Source: Leucobacter luti (GTDB taxonomy: Bacteria > Actinomycetota > Actinomycetes > Actinomycetales > Microbacteriaceae). Taken from it: a stretch of 64,000 nt of DNA. The stretch is from the NCBI RefSeq assembly GCF_004217175.1, contig NZ_SHKI01000003.1:1-64000 (forward strand), given 5' to 3'. A model generated the notes under the pieces. The model searched no databases and was not told where the DNA came from. It was given only the letters and a program-made list of their open reading frames with translations. Both the position numbers and the translations under genes were made by a program. Shown piece by piece: positions 1-10,248 of the stretch. Each line of letters starts with the position of its first letter. Position 1 is the first letter of the stretch.

Positions 1-1665
1 GGCCACTTCTGCGACTACGTGCAGCGCTACATCAAGCAGGATCCAAACTTCGGCGAGACCGCCGCCGAGCGCGAGTTCAACTTCAGCCGCGGCGGGTACC
101 AGATCTACACCACCATCGACCTCGACATGCAGGCCGCCGGCAACGAGGCAACCCGCAACAACGTCCCGGCAGCGATGGACGGCATCGACGTGGGCTCCGC
201 GTCGAGCAGCGTCGAGGTGGGCACCGGCCGCGTACTCACCATGGTGCAGAACAAGCCGTTCAGCAATGTGCCCGAGGTGCTTGAGTCTGATCCCGGGTAC
301 TCCGCGATCAACTACAACACCGACTACGATCTCGGTGGGTCCGGCGGGTTCCAGGTCGGCTCCACATTCAAGGCAGTGACCCTCGCCGAGTGGATCCGCA
401 CCGGGCACTCCGTGCGCGACATCGTCGACGTGAACAGCCGCACGGTGCAGGAGAGCTCAATTAAGGCCTCGTGCATGCCCGACGGCGTCTACGGCTTCGG
501 CTCGTTCCCGTTCACGAACGACAACGAGGGCACCCGCGGCAACCAGACCGTGCTCACCGCCATGGCGAAGTCGATCAACGGCGGCCTCGTGTCGATGCAG
601 CAGAAGATGGACCTCTGCGAGACGTTCGACACCGCGAAGAAGCTCGGTATCCACCGCGCCGCAAACCAGACCAACGAGGAACTGCCCACGTACGGCACCC
701 AGGAGCTGTCGATGGTGCCCTCGAACGTGTACGGCGGCATCGACGAGATCGCCCCGATCACCATGGCCGCCGCGTACGCCGCGTTCGCGGGCGACGGCAC
801 CGTGTGCACGCCCGTGCCGATCGACAGCATCACCGGGCCTGATGGCAAGGAAGTACCGTTCACCAAGAGCAAGTGCACGGAGGCGCTCGCCCCAGAGGTG
901 GCCGCGGGCGTCGCGTACGCCCTGCAGTACGCCGTGACCAACGGGCTCGCGGACCACGCGGCCTCCGCCTACGGCACACCGCACCTCGCGAAGACCGGCA
1001 CCACCGACGACGTCGTGGACAACTGGACGGTGGGCGCGAGCACCCGTGTCGCGACCGCGACCTGGGTGGGCAACGCCGGCCCCGTGCAGCTCTGGGACGG
1101 CTCCTGGGGCCGCGTCTCCACCCAGGGGTTCGGCGGGCTCATGTACGCCGACCAGTCGATCTGGCCCGCGATCATGAACACGGCCGACGCCAAGTACGGC
1201 GGCGACGCGTTCCCCGAGCCCTCGGCCGCGTCCGTGCAGCAGACCATGGTGGCCGTGCCGGACGTCAAGGGCAAGGCGTTCGACGAGGCCGTCTCGATGC
1301 TCACGCAGCTCGGCTTCAACGTGAGCGACGGCGGCGAGATCGATTCGTCCGTGGCGAAGGGGCTCGTGGCGGCCTCCGACCCGGCCGCCGGATCGTCGAT
1401 CGGCCAGGGCTCCGGCGTCACCGTGTACCGCAGCAACGGCGAGGCCTCGCCGATCCCCGACGGCCTGGTCGGCGCCACGGGCAACGCCGCAAAGTCCACC
1501 CTGAACGGGGCCGGCTTCTCGAACGTCGACTTCACGTGTGAGGCCGGCGGCAAGGCTGACGGCAAGAAGCACCGCGTGGTCGCGTCGAACCCGGAGTCCG
1601 GCGCGGAGGCTCGCGTGACGGGCACCGTGACGCTCACGCTCGACTGCGGAAAGAACCGGGACTAG
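1..1665 (+). CDS. Bifunctional penicillin-binding protein, C-terminal part (5' end outside window)
   Basis: The reading frame is open from the first base, so the start and the glycosyltransferase domain lie upstream of the window. The visible 554 residues hold the transpeptidase domain, which cross-links peptidoglycan stem peptides outside the membrane. The three penicillin-binding motifs are all present: STFK with the nucleophilic serine near visible residue 121, SIN near 191 and KTGT near 331. Two PASTA domains follow, roughly 416-485 (starting VPDVKGKAFDEAV) and 487 to the end. PASTA domains in this family bind muropeptides or beta-lactams. The last residues include a cysteine (LDCGKNRD), and other cysteines lie in the second PASTA domain, so a disulfide is possible. 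The metallophosphoesterase gene starts 5 bases after the stop and is probably co-transcribed. A class A PBP (PonA-like) is the most likely identity; the missing N-terminus prevents proof. Confidence 0.9.
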   Translation, partial: GHFCDYVQRYIKQDPNFGETAAEREFNFSRGGYQIYTTIDLDMQAAGNEATRNNVPAAMDGIDVGSASSSVEVGTGRVLTMVQNKPFSNVPEVLESDPGYSAINYNTDYDLGGSGGFQVGSTFKAVTLAEWIRTGHSVRDIVDVNSRTVQESSIKASCMPDGVYGFGSFPFTNDNEGTRGNQTVLTAMAKSINGGLVSMQQKMDLCETFDTAKKLGIHRAANQTNEELPTYGTQELSMVPSNVYGGIDEIAPITMAAAYAAFAGDGTVCTPVPIDSITGPDGKEVPFTKSKCTEALAPEVAAGVAYALQYAVTNGLADHAASAYGTPHLAKTGTTDDVVDNWTVGASTRVATATWVGNAGPVQLWDGSWGRVSTQGFGGLMYADQSIWPAIMNTADAKYGGDAFPEPSAASVQQTMVAVPDVKGKAFDEAVSMLTQLGFNVSDGGEIDSSVAKGLVAASDPAAGSSIGQGSGVTVYRSNGEASPIPDGLVGATGNAAKSTLNGAGFSNVDFTCEAGGKADGKKHRVVASNPESGAEARVTGTVTLTLDCGKNRD

Positions 1666-1670
1666 TCCCC

Positions 1671-2591
1671 GTGTCACGCAGCCCGCACCCCGCCGCGGTC
1701 GCTCTCGGAGCGGCCGCGGCGGGCGTTGCCGTCTGGTCGACGCTGATCGAGCGCCGGCTGTTCACGGTGCGCAGGCACACGCTGCCACTGCTCGCTGACG
1801 GGGCCGCACCGATCCGGATCCTGCAGCTCTCAGACCTGCACCTCGCGCCGTGGCAGGCGAACAAGATCGACTGGGTGCGCGCCCTCGCCGAGCTGCGCCC
1901 GGACCTCGTGGTCCTCACGGGCGACCTCATGGGCCACGTTGGCGCACGGCACGCGCTGCTGCACGCGCTGCGCCCGCTCGTGGAGCAGACGCCCACCGTG
2001 TTCGTGCACGGCTCGAACGACTACTACGGGCCGCGCCGCAAGAACCCGATCAAGTACCTGCGTGAGCCGAGCCGACTGAGCACGCGGCCCCCCGACATCG
2101 ACAACGCAGCGCTCACCGAGGGACTCCTCGGCCTCGGCGGGATCGACCTCAACAACACCGCGCTCCGGATGGAGCTCCGCGGCACCACCGTGGAGCTTTT
2201 CGGGGTGAACGACCCGCACATTCGGTTCAACGACGTGGACGCGATGCGCGCCGCGCGCACCGCGCTCGGCGACGCCCCGGACGATTCGCTGCGGCTCGGT
2301 GTGCTGCACGCGCCCTATCAGGAGGTGCTCGGCGCACTGCTTGCCGACGAGGCCGACCTCATCCTCGCGGGGCACACGCACGGCGGCCAGGTGCGCGTTC
2401 CCGGGGTTGGGGCGCTCACCGCAAACTGCGACCTGCCAAACGCGCAGGCACGCGGGCTCAGCGTGTGGCACGACGCCCACCGCGCAGCGTTCCTGAACGT
2501 GAGCGCCGGGCTCGGAAACTCAATCTACGCGCCCGTGCGCTTCGCGTGCCGGCCGGAGGCCTCGCTCATCACGCTCGAGGCCGCCCGCTAA
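1671..2591 (+). CDS. Calcineurin-like metallophosphoesterase
   Basis: This 306-residue protein carries the full set of metal-binding motifs of the calcineurin-like phosphoesterases: SDLHLAP (D-x-H), LTGDLMGH (GD), GSNDYYG (the GNHD box with Ser replacing the usual first residues) and AGHTHGGQ near residue 235. These coordinate a di-metal centre that hydrolyses phosphomonoesters or phosphodiesters. An N-terminal hydrophobic stretch (residues 8-24, rich in Ala/Val) suggests membrane association or a signal anchor, as in YkuE/YaeI-type proteins, whose substrates have been reported to be lipid-linked or envelope-related. The GTG start lies 5 bases after the stop of the penicillin-binding protein, so the pair is probably one transcript, which fits an envelope role. 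The substrate cannot be read from sequence. A strong hairpin follows the gene. Confidence 0.88.
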   Translation: MSRSPHPAAVALGAAAAGVAVWSTLIERRLFTVRRHTLPLLADGAAPIRILQLSDLHLAPWQANKIDWVRALAELRPDLVVLTGDLMGHVGARHALLHALRPLVEQTPTVFVHGSNDYYGPRRKNPIKYLREPSRLSTRPPDIDNAALTEGLLGLGGIDLNNTALRMELRGTTVELFGVNDPHIRFNDVDAMRAARTALGDAPDDSLRLGVLHAPYQEVLGALLADEADLILAGHTHGGQVRVPGVGALTANCDLPNAQARGLSVWHDAHRAAFLNVSAGLGNSIYAPVRFACRPEASLITLEAAR

Positions 2592-2604
2592 CGCGCGCAA
2601 CGAA

Positions 2605-2640
2605 ACGGGGGCGGGGATCCGATTGGATCCCCGCCCCCGT
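2605..2640. terminator. Bidirectional terminator hairpin between convergent genes
   Basis: A perfect 16-bp stem (ACGGGGGCGGGGATCC and its complement) closes a 4-base GATT loop. It lies between the ends of the rightward phosphoesterase gene and the leftward asd gene, so it can serve both. There is no T-tract on either side, a common situation in high-GC actinobacteria. Confidence 0.75.
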
Positions 2641-2656
2641 CGCGTTCTGCGGGACG

Positions 2657-5039
<2,383 letters not shown>

Positions 5040-5201
5040 GCGGGTCCTCCTCAAATGCGAACGGGAATCACCAGTCTACCGCGTTGTATATGTCGCACTC
5101 GCTCTGAGCGTCATACGCCGTAGGGAGCGATTCGGCGGTGGCGGCCGGTGCCGCGCTGTGGGCCCCGGCGTCGGTCGCGGCGGGACCGCGCCCCGGGAGG
5201 A

Positions 5202-5798
5202 CTATTCCACCCGGCGCCGGCCCTCGAACGCGCGCCCGAGCGTGACCTCGTCGGCGAACTCGAGGTCGCCGCCCACCGGGAGCCCGGATGCGAGCCGCGA
5301 CACCGGCACCTCGATGCTGGTGAGCAGCCGCGACAGGTAGGCAGCGGTCGCCTCGCCCTCAAGGTTCGGGTCGGTCGCGATGATGACCTCGCGGATCTCG
5401 GACTCCCCCAGGCGCCGCATGAGGGCGGGGATCGCGAGATCGTCCGGGCCGATGCCGTCGATCGGGCTGATCGCGCCGCCGAGCACGTGGTAGACGCCGC
5501 GGAACTGGCGGGTGCGCTCGATGGCCACCACGTCCTTCGGCTCCTCGACCACGCAGATGAGGCTGCGGTCACGGCGCGGGTCGCGGCAGATCGAGCACTC
5601 TTCCTGCTCGGTGATGTTGCCACACACCGCGCAGAACCGCACCTTCTCGCGCACCTCGCTCAGCAGCTCGGCGAGCCGGCTCACGTCGAAGTGCTGCGTC
5701 TGCAGGATGTGAAACGCGATGCGCTGCGCCGATTTCGGGCCGATGCCGGGCAGGCGCCCGAACTCGTCGATCAGGTCTTGAACGATGCCGTCGTACAC
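5202..5798 (-). CDS. recR: Recombination mediator protein RecR
   Basis: RecR, with RecO and RecF, loads RecA onto SSB-coated single-stranded gaps. The 198-residue length is standard. From the N-terminus one sees the helix-hairpin-helix ([15 protein letters not shown], residues 17-31), the four-cysteine zinc finger (CAVCGN, then CSIC) at about residues 56-71, and a Toprim domain beginning [10 protein letters not shown]. The GTG start has GGAGG 8 bases upstream. It lies 73 bases after dnaX, the common bacterial linkage, but the small ybaB gene that often sits between dnaX and recR is absent here. Confidence 0.97.
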   Translation of the reverse strand: MYDGIVQDLIDEFGRLPGIGPKSAQRIAFHILQTQHFDVSRLAELLSEVREKVRFCAVCGNITEQEECSICRDPRRDRSLICVVEEPKDVVAIERTRQFRGVYHVLGGAISPIDGIGPDDLAIPALMRRLGESEIREVIIATDPNLEGEATAAYLSRLLTSIEVPVSRLASGLPVGGDLEFADEVTLGRAFEGRRRVE

Positions 5799-5871
5799 GG
5801 GGCGTGCCTCCAGGGGTGTGATGCGTGGGTCGCCGCTGTCCGCGTGCGCGGGTCGGTCTCAGTGTACGCCG

Positions 5872-8800
5872 TTAGCGCGGCGGGAGCGGGCGCTCCTCAA
5901 CGAAGCGGGCGCCGAGCACCTCGCGCACCACGGCCTCGCCGTAGCGGGTGAACGTGGGCGCCGAGCGCTTGGCCTCGGGCTCCCCCGCGGCGTCCGACGC
6001 GGAGCCGCCGGTGGGCCCGGATCCGGGTGCCGCGGGTGCGGTCTGCGCTCCCGCAGCCGGGCTCGCGGACTCGCGGCTCGCGGGCTCGGGCGCGGGCGGC
6101 TGGGGTGCGGCGGCCTGCGTCGCGGCGTTCTGTGCCTGCGCGCGCGCCCGGCCCTCCGACGCGGCGATCGCAGCGGCGGCACGCGCCTCGGCCGCCGGGT
6201 CGAGCGCGGGAGACAGCTCGGGATCCGCGGGCGCGCTGTACGGGTCGACGTCACCGTAGTGGTCGTCGTCTGCGCCGCCGCTCGGAGCCGCGTCGGCCTC
6301 GCTGTACGGGTCACCGTGCGCGAACGGATCGGCGGGGTCGGCGGGCTCGGGCGCCTGAGTCGGGGCCTGAGCCTGAGCCGGGGCCGGGGCCGGGGCCATG
6401 GGTGCGGCGGGCGCCGCTGACTCGGCTGACTCCGGTGCGACCGGCACCGCGGGCGCGGGGGGCGCGGGTGACGCCGGTTCGGGCGCAGCGGGTGCGCCCG
6501 CGTCGGGGACCGGTTCGGGCGCAGCGACGGGCGGTGCGGCCTGCGCAACCACGCGGGCGACGGCCTCGCCGGCGGGTGCCGGATCGGCCCAGGCCGGGGC
6601 CGTGAGCGCCGGGCCCAGCCCGTTCAGGCGCGCGGTCGCGCGAGCGACCGGGTCGTCTGCAGCCGCTCGATGGGGCTCCTCTGCGTCGGCGTCGGGCCGC
6701 GGCTCGCGCGGCGCCCCCTGCCCGGCCGGGGCCGCGCCGGCGGGGAGCCGGGTGGGCTTGTACTTCACGCTGATCCCGACCGCGGAGAGGATCGTCTCCC
6801 GCAGCGGGCCCGCGCCCGTGGTCTTGAACGCGGCGAGGTCCGACTCGGAGGCGAGGCCTACCGTGAGCACGTCGCCGTCGAGCCCGAGCGGGGACACCGG
6901 GCTCACGGCGTTCCAGGCGTCCCGGTCGCTCTCGAGGAGCTCCTCAAGTAGATCCGGCCACAGCTCAAGCAGGTCGTCGAAGCCCGCGGCCTGAGCCTCG
7001 CCCTCGCTATCGTCGGTGTCTGGCACTCCTGCTGCCTCCGGCTGCGCGGGAGCACCCTGTTCGGCGGCGGGCGCAGCAGCCGCCGCGGCGGTGGCGGGCG
7101 CAGGCTCGGCCGGCCCTGCCGGGGCCGTGTCCGCTGCGGCCGGCGGGGTGGGTGCCGGCGTGGGCGATTCGCCAATGCTCGCGATCTGGGCCGGGCTGAG
7201 CACGTCCGAGATCGGTCGTCCGAAGGTGGCGGCGCCCGCGTTCGGGTGCGGGTCGCCCGCAGCGGGCGCGGCCGCCGCGGCGCCGGCCGCAGCCGGAGCG
7301 GACTCGCCGGCCGGAGCCTGGGCGGGCTCGGCAACCGCGGCCGGAGCAGGCTCAGCGGCCGGAGCCTGGACCTCGGCTGGCGCGACCGGTGGCGCCTGGA
7401 CCGCGGGCGCGCTGGACCCGGAGGCCGGGGCGGCGGACGCCGCAGCACCGCCAGCGTCTTCGTCTCGCAGGAACTCGCGAATCGACGCCGCGGTCTGCGC
7501 GGCATTCTGCGCACCGGCGTCAGCCTGCTGCGGGGAGTTCGCCGCCGCCGTGCCCGGCGCGAGCGCGGTGGCCTGCGCGGGCGCAGCGGGCGGGGTGGCC
7601 GCCGCGGTGCGCGCCGCTGCGACCGCCGAGAGCGGATTCGCTGCGGGAGCTGCGGGAGCCTGCGGCGCACGGGCGGGCGGGGCGCTGCCCTGCGGCGCGG
7701 CCGGGCGGGCGGCAGCCTGCGGCGCGGCGGCCGGAGCGACCGCGGCTGGCGGCGCTGTCTGCGCGGCGGCGGGCTGCACCATGACCCTGGCGATCATCAG
7801 TTCGAGCTGCAGGCGCGGCGCGGTCGCGCCCGCCATCTGGTCGAGGGCGGCGCTCACCACATCGGCGATCCGGGACAGCTCGCCGCGGCCGAAGCTCTGC
7901 GACTGCTCGAACATGCGCGTGAGCTGGTCCTGCGGCACCCCGCGGAACACCGCGGCGGCGCCATCGACGGTCGTGGCGCTCACCACGATGAGGTCGCGCA
8001 GGCGCTCAAGCAGATCCTCCACGAAGCGTCGCGGATCCTGCCCCGTCTGCACCACGCGGTCGGTCGCGGTAAACGCCGCCGCCGGGTCGTGTGCGCCAAA
8101 CGCCACCACCACGTCGTCGAGCAGCTCCGTGTGCGTGAAGCCGAGCAGCCCGGCCGCGCGTTCAGCGGTCACGAGGGCCTCCTCGGAGCCGGCGATGAGC
8201 TGGTCAAGGATCGAGAGCGTGTCGCGTACCGAGCCGCCACCCGAGCGCACCACGAGCGGCAGCACGCCGGGCTCCACCTGCACACCCTCGCTGTCGCAGA
8301 GGGTCTGCACGTAATCGATGAGCGTGCCCGGCGCGATGAGGCGGAACGGGTAGTGGTGCGTGCGCGAGCGAATCGTGCCGATCACCTTGTCTGGCTCGGT
8401 GGTGGCGAAGACAAACTTGACGTGCGGCGGCGGCTCCTCAACGATCTTGAGCAGCGCGTTGAAGCCGCCCGGCGTCACCATGTGCGCCTCGTCGATGATG
8501 AAAATCTTGAAGCGATCGCGTGCCGGGGCGAACACGGCGCGCTCGCGCAGGTCGCGCGCGTCGTCAACACCGCCGTGACTCGCCGCGTCGATCTCGACCA
8601 CGTCGAGTGAGCCGCCGCCGTCGCGGCTGAGCTCGACGCAGCTGGGGCACACGCCGCACGGGGTGTCCGTGGGGCCCTCCGCGCAGTTGAGGCAGCGCGC
8701 GAGAATTCGCGCAGACGTGGTCTTGCCACAGCCGCGCGGTCCGCTGAACAGGTACGCGTGACCGATGCGCCCCGTTCTGAGCGCGGTCATCAGCGGATCG

Positions 8801-8901
8801 GTCACCTGAGACTGACCGATCATCTCGGCAAAGGCTTCTGGCCGGTAACGGCGATAGAGTGCGGCAACCACGAGGTCCATGCTACCCGGGGCGTCCGACA
8901 T
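5872..8901 (-). CDS. dnaX: DNA polymerase III subunit gamma/tau
   Basis: This is the AAA+ clamp-loader subunit of the replicative polymerase. The N-terminal third has ALYRRYRPEAF, Walker A GPRGCGKTTSA, a zinc module with cysteines in CLNCAEG and CGVCPSC, Walker B IIDEAHMV and the SRC box TIRSRTHH. Residues from about 375 to the end are dominated by Ala/Pro, with low-complexity segments separating short conserved blocks (for example LLELWPDLLEELLESDRDAWNAV), which probably correspond to the polymerase- and helicase-binding tau region. At 1009 residues it is long for the family because of this linker. I see no A-rich slippery site for the E. coli type frameshift that makes gamma. The start is uncertain: ATG at 8901 lacks a clear ribosome binding site, and ATG at 8880 is an alternative seven codons in. 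Confidence 0.95.
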   Translation of the reverse strand: MSDAPGSMDLVVAALYRRYRPEAFAEMIGQSQVTDPLMTALRTGRIGHAYLFSGPRGCGKTTSARILARCLNCAEGPTDTPCGVCPSCVELSRDGGGSLDVVEIDAASHGGVDDARDLRERAVFAPARDRFKIFIIDEAHMVTPGGFNALLKIVEEPPPHVKFVFATTEPDKVIGTIRSRTHHYPFRLIAPGTLIDYVQTLCDSEGVQVEPGVLPLVVRSGGGSVRDTLSILDQLIAGSEEALVTAERAAGLLGFTHTELLDDVVVAFGAHDPAAAFTATDRVVQTGQDPRRFVEDLLERLRDLIVVSATTVDGAAAVFRGVPQDQLTRMFEQSQSFGRGELSRIADVVSAALDQMAGATAPRLQLELMIARVMVQPAAAQTAPPAAVAPAAAPQAAARPAAPQGSAPPARAPQAPAAPAANPLSAVAAARTAAATPPAAPAQATALAPGTAAANSPQQADAGAQNAAQTAASIREFLRDEDAGGAAASAAPASGSSAPAVQAPPVAPAEVQAPAAEPAPAAVAEPAQAPAGESAPAAAGAAAAAPAAGDPHPNAGAATFGRPISDVLSPAQIASIGESPTPAPTPPAAADTAPAGPAEPAPATAAAAAAPAAEQGAPAQPEAAGVPDTDDSEGEAQAAGFDDLLELWPDLLEELLESDRDAWNAVSPVSPLGLDGDVLTVGLASESDLAAFKTTGAGPLRETILSAVGISVKYKPTRLPAGAAPAGQGAPREPRPDADAEEPHRAAADDPVARATARLNGLGPALTAPAWADPAPAGEAVARVVAQAAPPVAAPEPVPDAGAPAAPEPASPAPPAPAVPVAPESAESAAPAAPMAPAPAPAQAQAPTQAPEPADPADPFAHGDPYSEADAAPSGGADDDHYGDVDPYSAPADPELSPALDPAAEARAAAAIAASEGRARAQAQNAATQAAAPQPPAPEPASRESASPAAGAQTAPAAPGSGPTGGSASDAAGEPEAKRSAPTFTRYGEAVVREVLGARFVEERPLPPR

Positions 8902-8935
8902 TCAGCCCGGGAAGGCACCGATCCTGCGCACCTCC

Positions 8936-9025
8936 GCGCGAGCTCGCGCAGGAAATCCGAAGTCAGGCGGGCAGAATCGCGGGATTCGCCCTGCGCGAGT
9001 TCGGATCTCCTGCGCGAGCTCGCGC
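8936..9025. repeat. Large imperfect inverted repeat between ackA and dnaX
   Basis: Two 26-base arms (8936-8961 and 9000-9025) are complementary at all but one position, where a T/C change leaves a G-U pair in one strand's RNA. The arms contain the self-complementary core GCGCGAGCTCGCGC. The 38-base loop has its own small stem, GAATC-GCGG-GATTC. The structure fills most of the gap between the ackA stop and the dnaX start, so it may terminate pta-ackA transcription or be a REP-like element. Confidence 0.75.
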
Positions 9026-9063
9026 GCGGGTCGTGCGGGACGGGCCCGCCGAACCCCACGCCC

Positions 9064-10248
9064 CTAGGCCGCGACGAGCTCCCAGGTCTGCCGCGCGATT
9101 TCAGCTTCCTCGTCGGTGGGCACCACGAGCACCTCGACGCGCGACGAGTCGGCGCTGATGCGGCGCGCGGCACCGGCCGGCGCCTCGTTGCGCTCCGGAT
9201 CGAGCTGCACGCCGAACCACTCGAGGCCGGCGCACACCTCGGCGCGCAGCGCGGCGTTGTTCTCGCCCACCCCGGCGGTGAACACGATCGCGTCGCCGCC
9301 GCCGAGGGTGACCAGGTACGCCCCGAGGTAGTGCCTGATCCGGTGCACGGCGATGTCGATCGCGAGCCGCGCGGCCGGGTCGCCCGCGTCGGCCGCGGCG
9401 CGCACGTCGCGGAAATCGTTGGTGCGCGCCACACCGAGCAGCCCGGAGCGCTGGTTGAGGAGTTCGTCAAGCTGCTCGGGGCTGTAGCCAGCGCGCAGCA
9501 GGTGGAGCATGGCGCCGGGGTCGATGTCGCCGCTGCGAGTGCCCATCACGAGCCCCTCCAGCGGCGTGAGCCCCATCGAGGTGTCAACCGAGCGCCCGCC
9601 GTCGACCGCGCACGCCGACGCCCCGTTGCCGAGGTGGAGCACGACCTGCCGCAGCGATTCGAGCGGCCGGCCGAGGAACTCCGCGGCGCGGCGCGACACG
9701 ACCTGGTGCGAGACGCCGTGGAAGCCGTAGCGCCGGATGCCGTACTCCGCGGCCACCTCGGTATCGATCGCGTAGGTGTATGCACTCGGCGGCATGGATT
9801 GGTGGAACGCCGTGTCGAAGACCGCGACGTGCGGCACGGTCGCGAACAGCGCCCGGGCCGCGATGATCGCCTGGTAGTGCCCGGGGTTGTGGAGCGGGGC
9901 GAGCTCGCTGAGCTGGTTGATCCGCTCCGTCACGTAGTCGTCGAGCAGCGTGGGCGCGATGAACTCGCCACCGCCCTGCACCACGCGGTGGCCGAGCGCC
10001 GCAATGTCGAGTGAGTCGACGGGCGTGCCGTGGCGCTCGAACTCGGCGACCATCGCGGCAAAGCCCGCGGTGTGATCCGGAACCGCGAGTTCGCGCTCGC
10101 TGCGCTCGATGCCCTGGTGCACGATGCGCCCCACGGGGTCGCCGATGCGCTCAACGAGCCCGGAGGCGAGACGCGCGCCCGTGCCCGCGGCGATGAGCTG
10201 GTATTTGATTGACGAGGATCCGGCGTTCACTACGAGGACATTGCTCAC
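9064..10248 (-). CDS. ackA: Acetate kinase
   Basis: Acetate kinase interconverts acetyl phosphate plus ADP with acetate plus ATP in the cytoplasm. The 394-residue length is typical. Family motifs are present in order: the N-terminal phosphate loop NAGSSSIKYQLI, VFDTAFHQSMP near residue 158, HLGNGASACAVDGGRSVDTS near residue 205, and FTAGVGENNAALR near residue 315. Its ATG overlaps the last codon of pta by 4 bases (ATGA), so the two are translationally coupled and form the Pta-AckA overflow and acetate-assimilation pathway. A large inverted repeat follows. Confidence 0.97.
   Translation of the reverse strand: MSNVLVVNAGSSSIKYQLIAAGTGARLASGLVERIGDPVGRIVHQGIERSERELAVPDHTAGFAAMVAEFERHGTPVDSLDIAALGHRVVQGGGEFIAPTLLDDYVTERINQLSELAPLHNPGHYQAIIAARALFATVPHVAVFDTAFHQSMPPSAYTYAIDTEVAAEYGIRRYGFHGVSHQVVSRRAAEFLGRPLESLRQVVLHLGNGASACAVDGGRSVDTSMGLTPLEGLVMGTRSGDIDPGAMLHLLRAGYSPEQLDELLNQRSGLLGVARTNDFRDVRAAADAGDPAARLAIDIAVHRIRHYLGAYLVTLGGGDAIVFTAGVGENNAALRAEVCAGLEWFGVQLDPERNEAPAGAARRISADSSRVEVLVVPTDEEAEIARQTWELVAA

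Noticed and set aside
5872-8901. Programmed frameshift in dnaX producing gamma
   Set aside because: No A-rich slippery heptamer followed by a stem was seen in this GC-rich gene; nothing supports a frameshift product.
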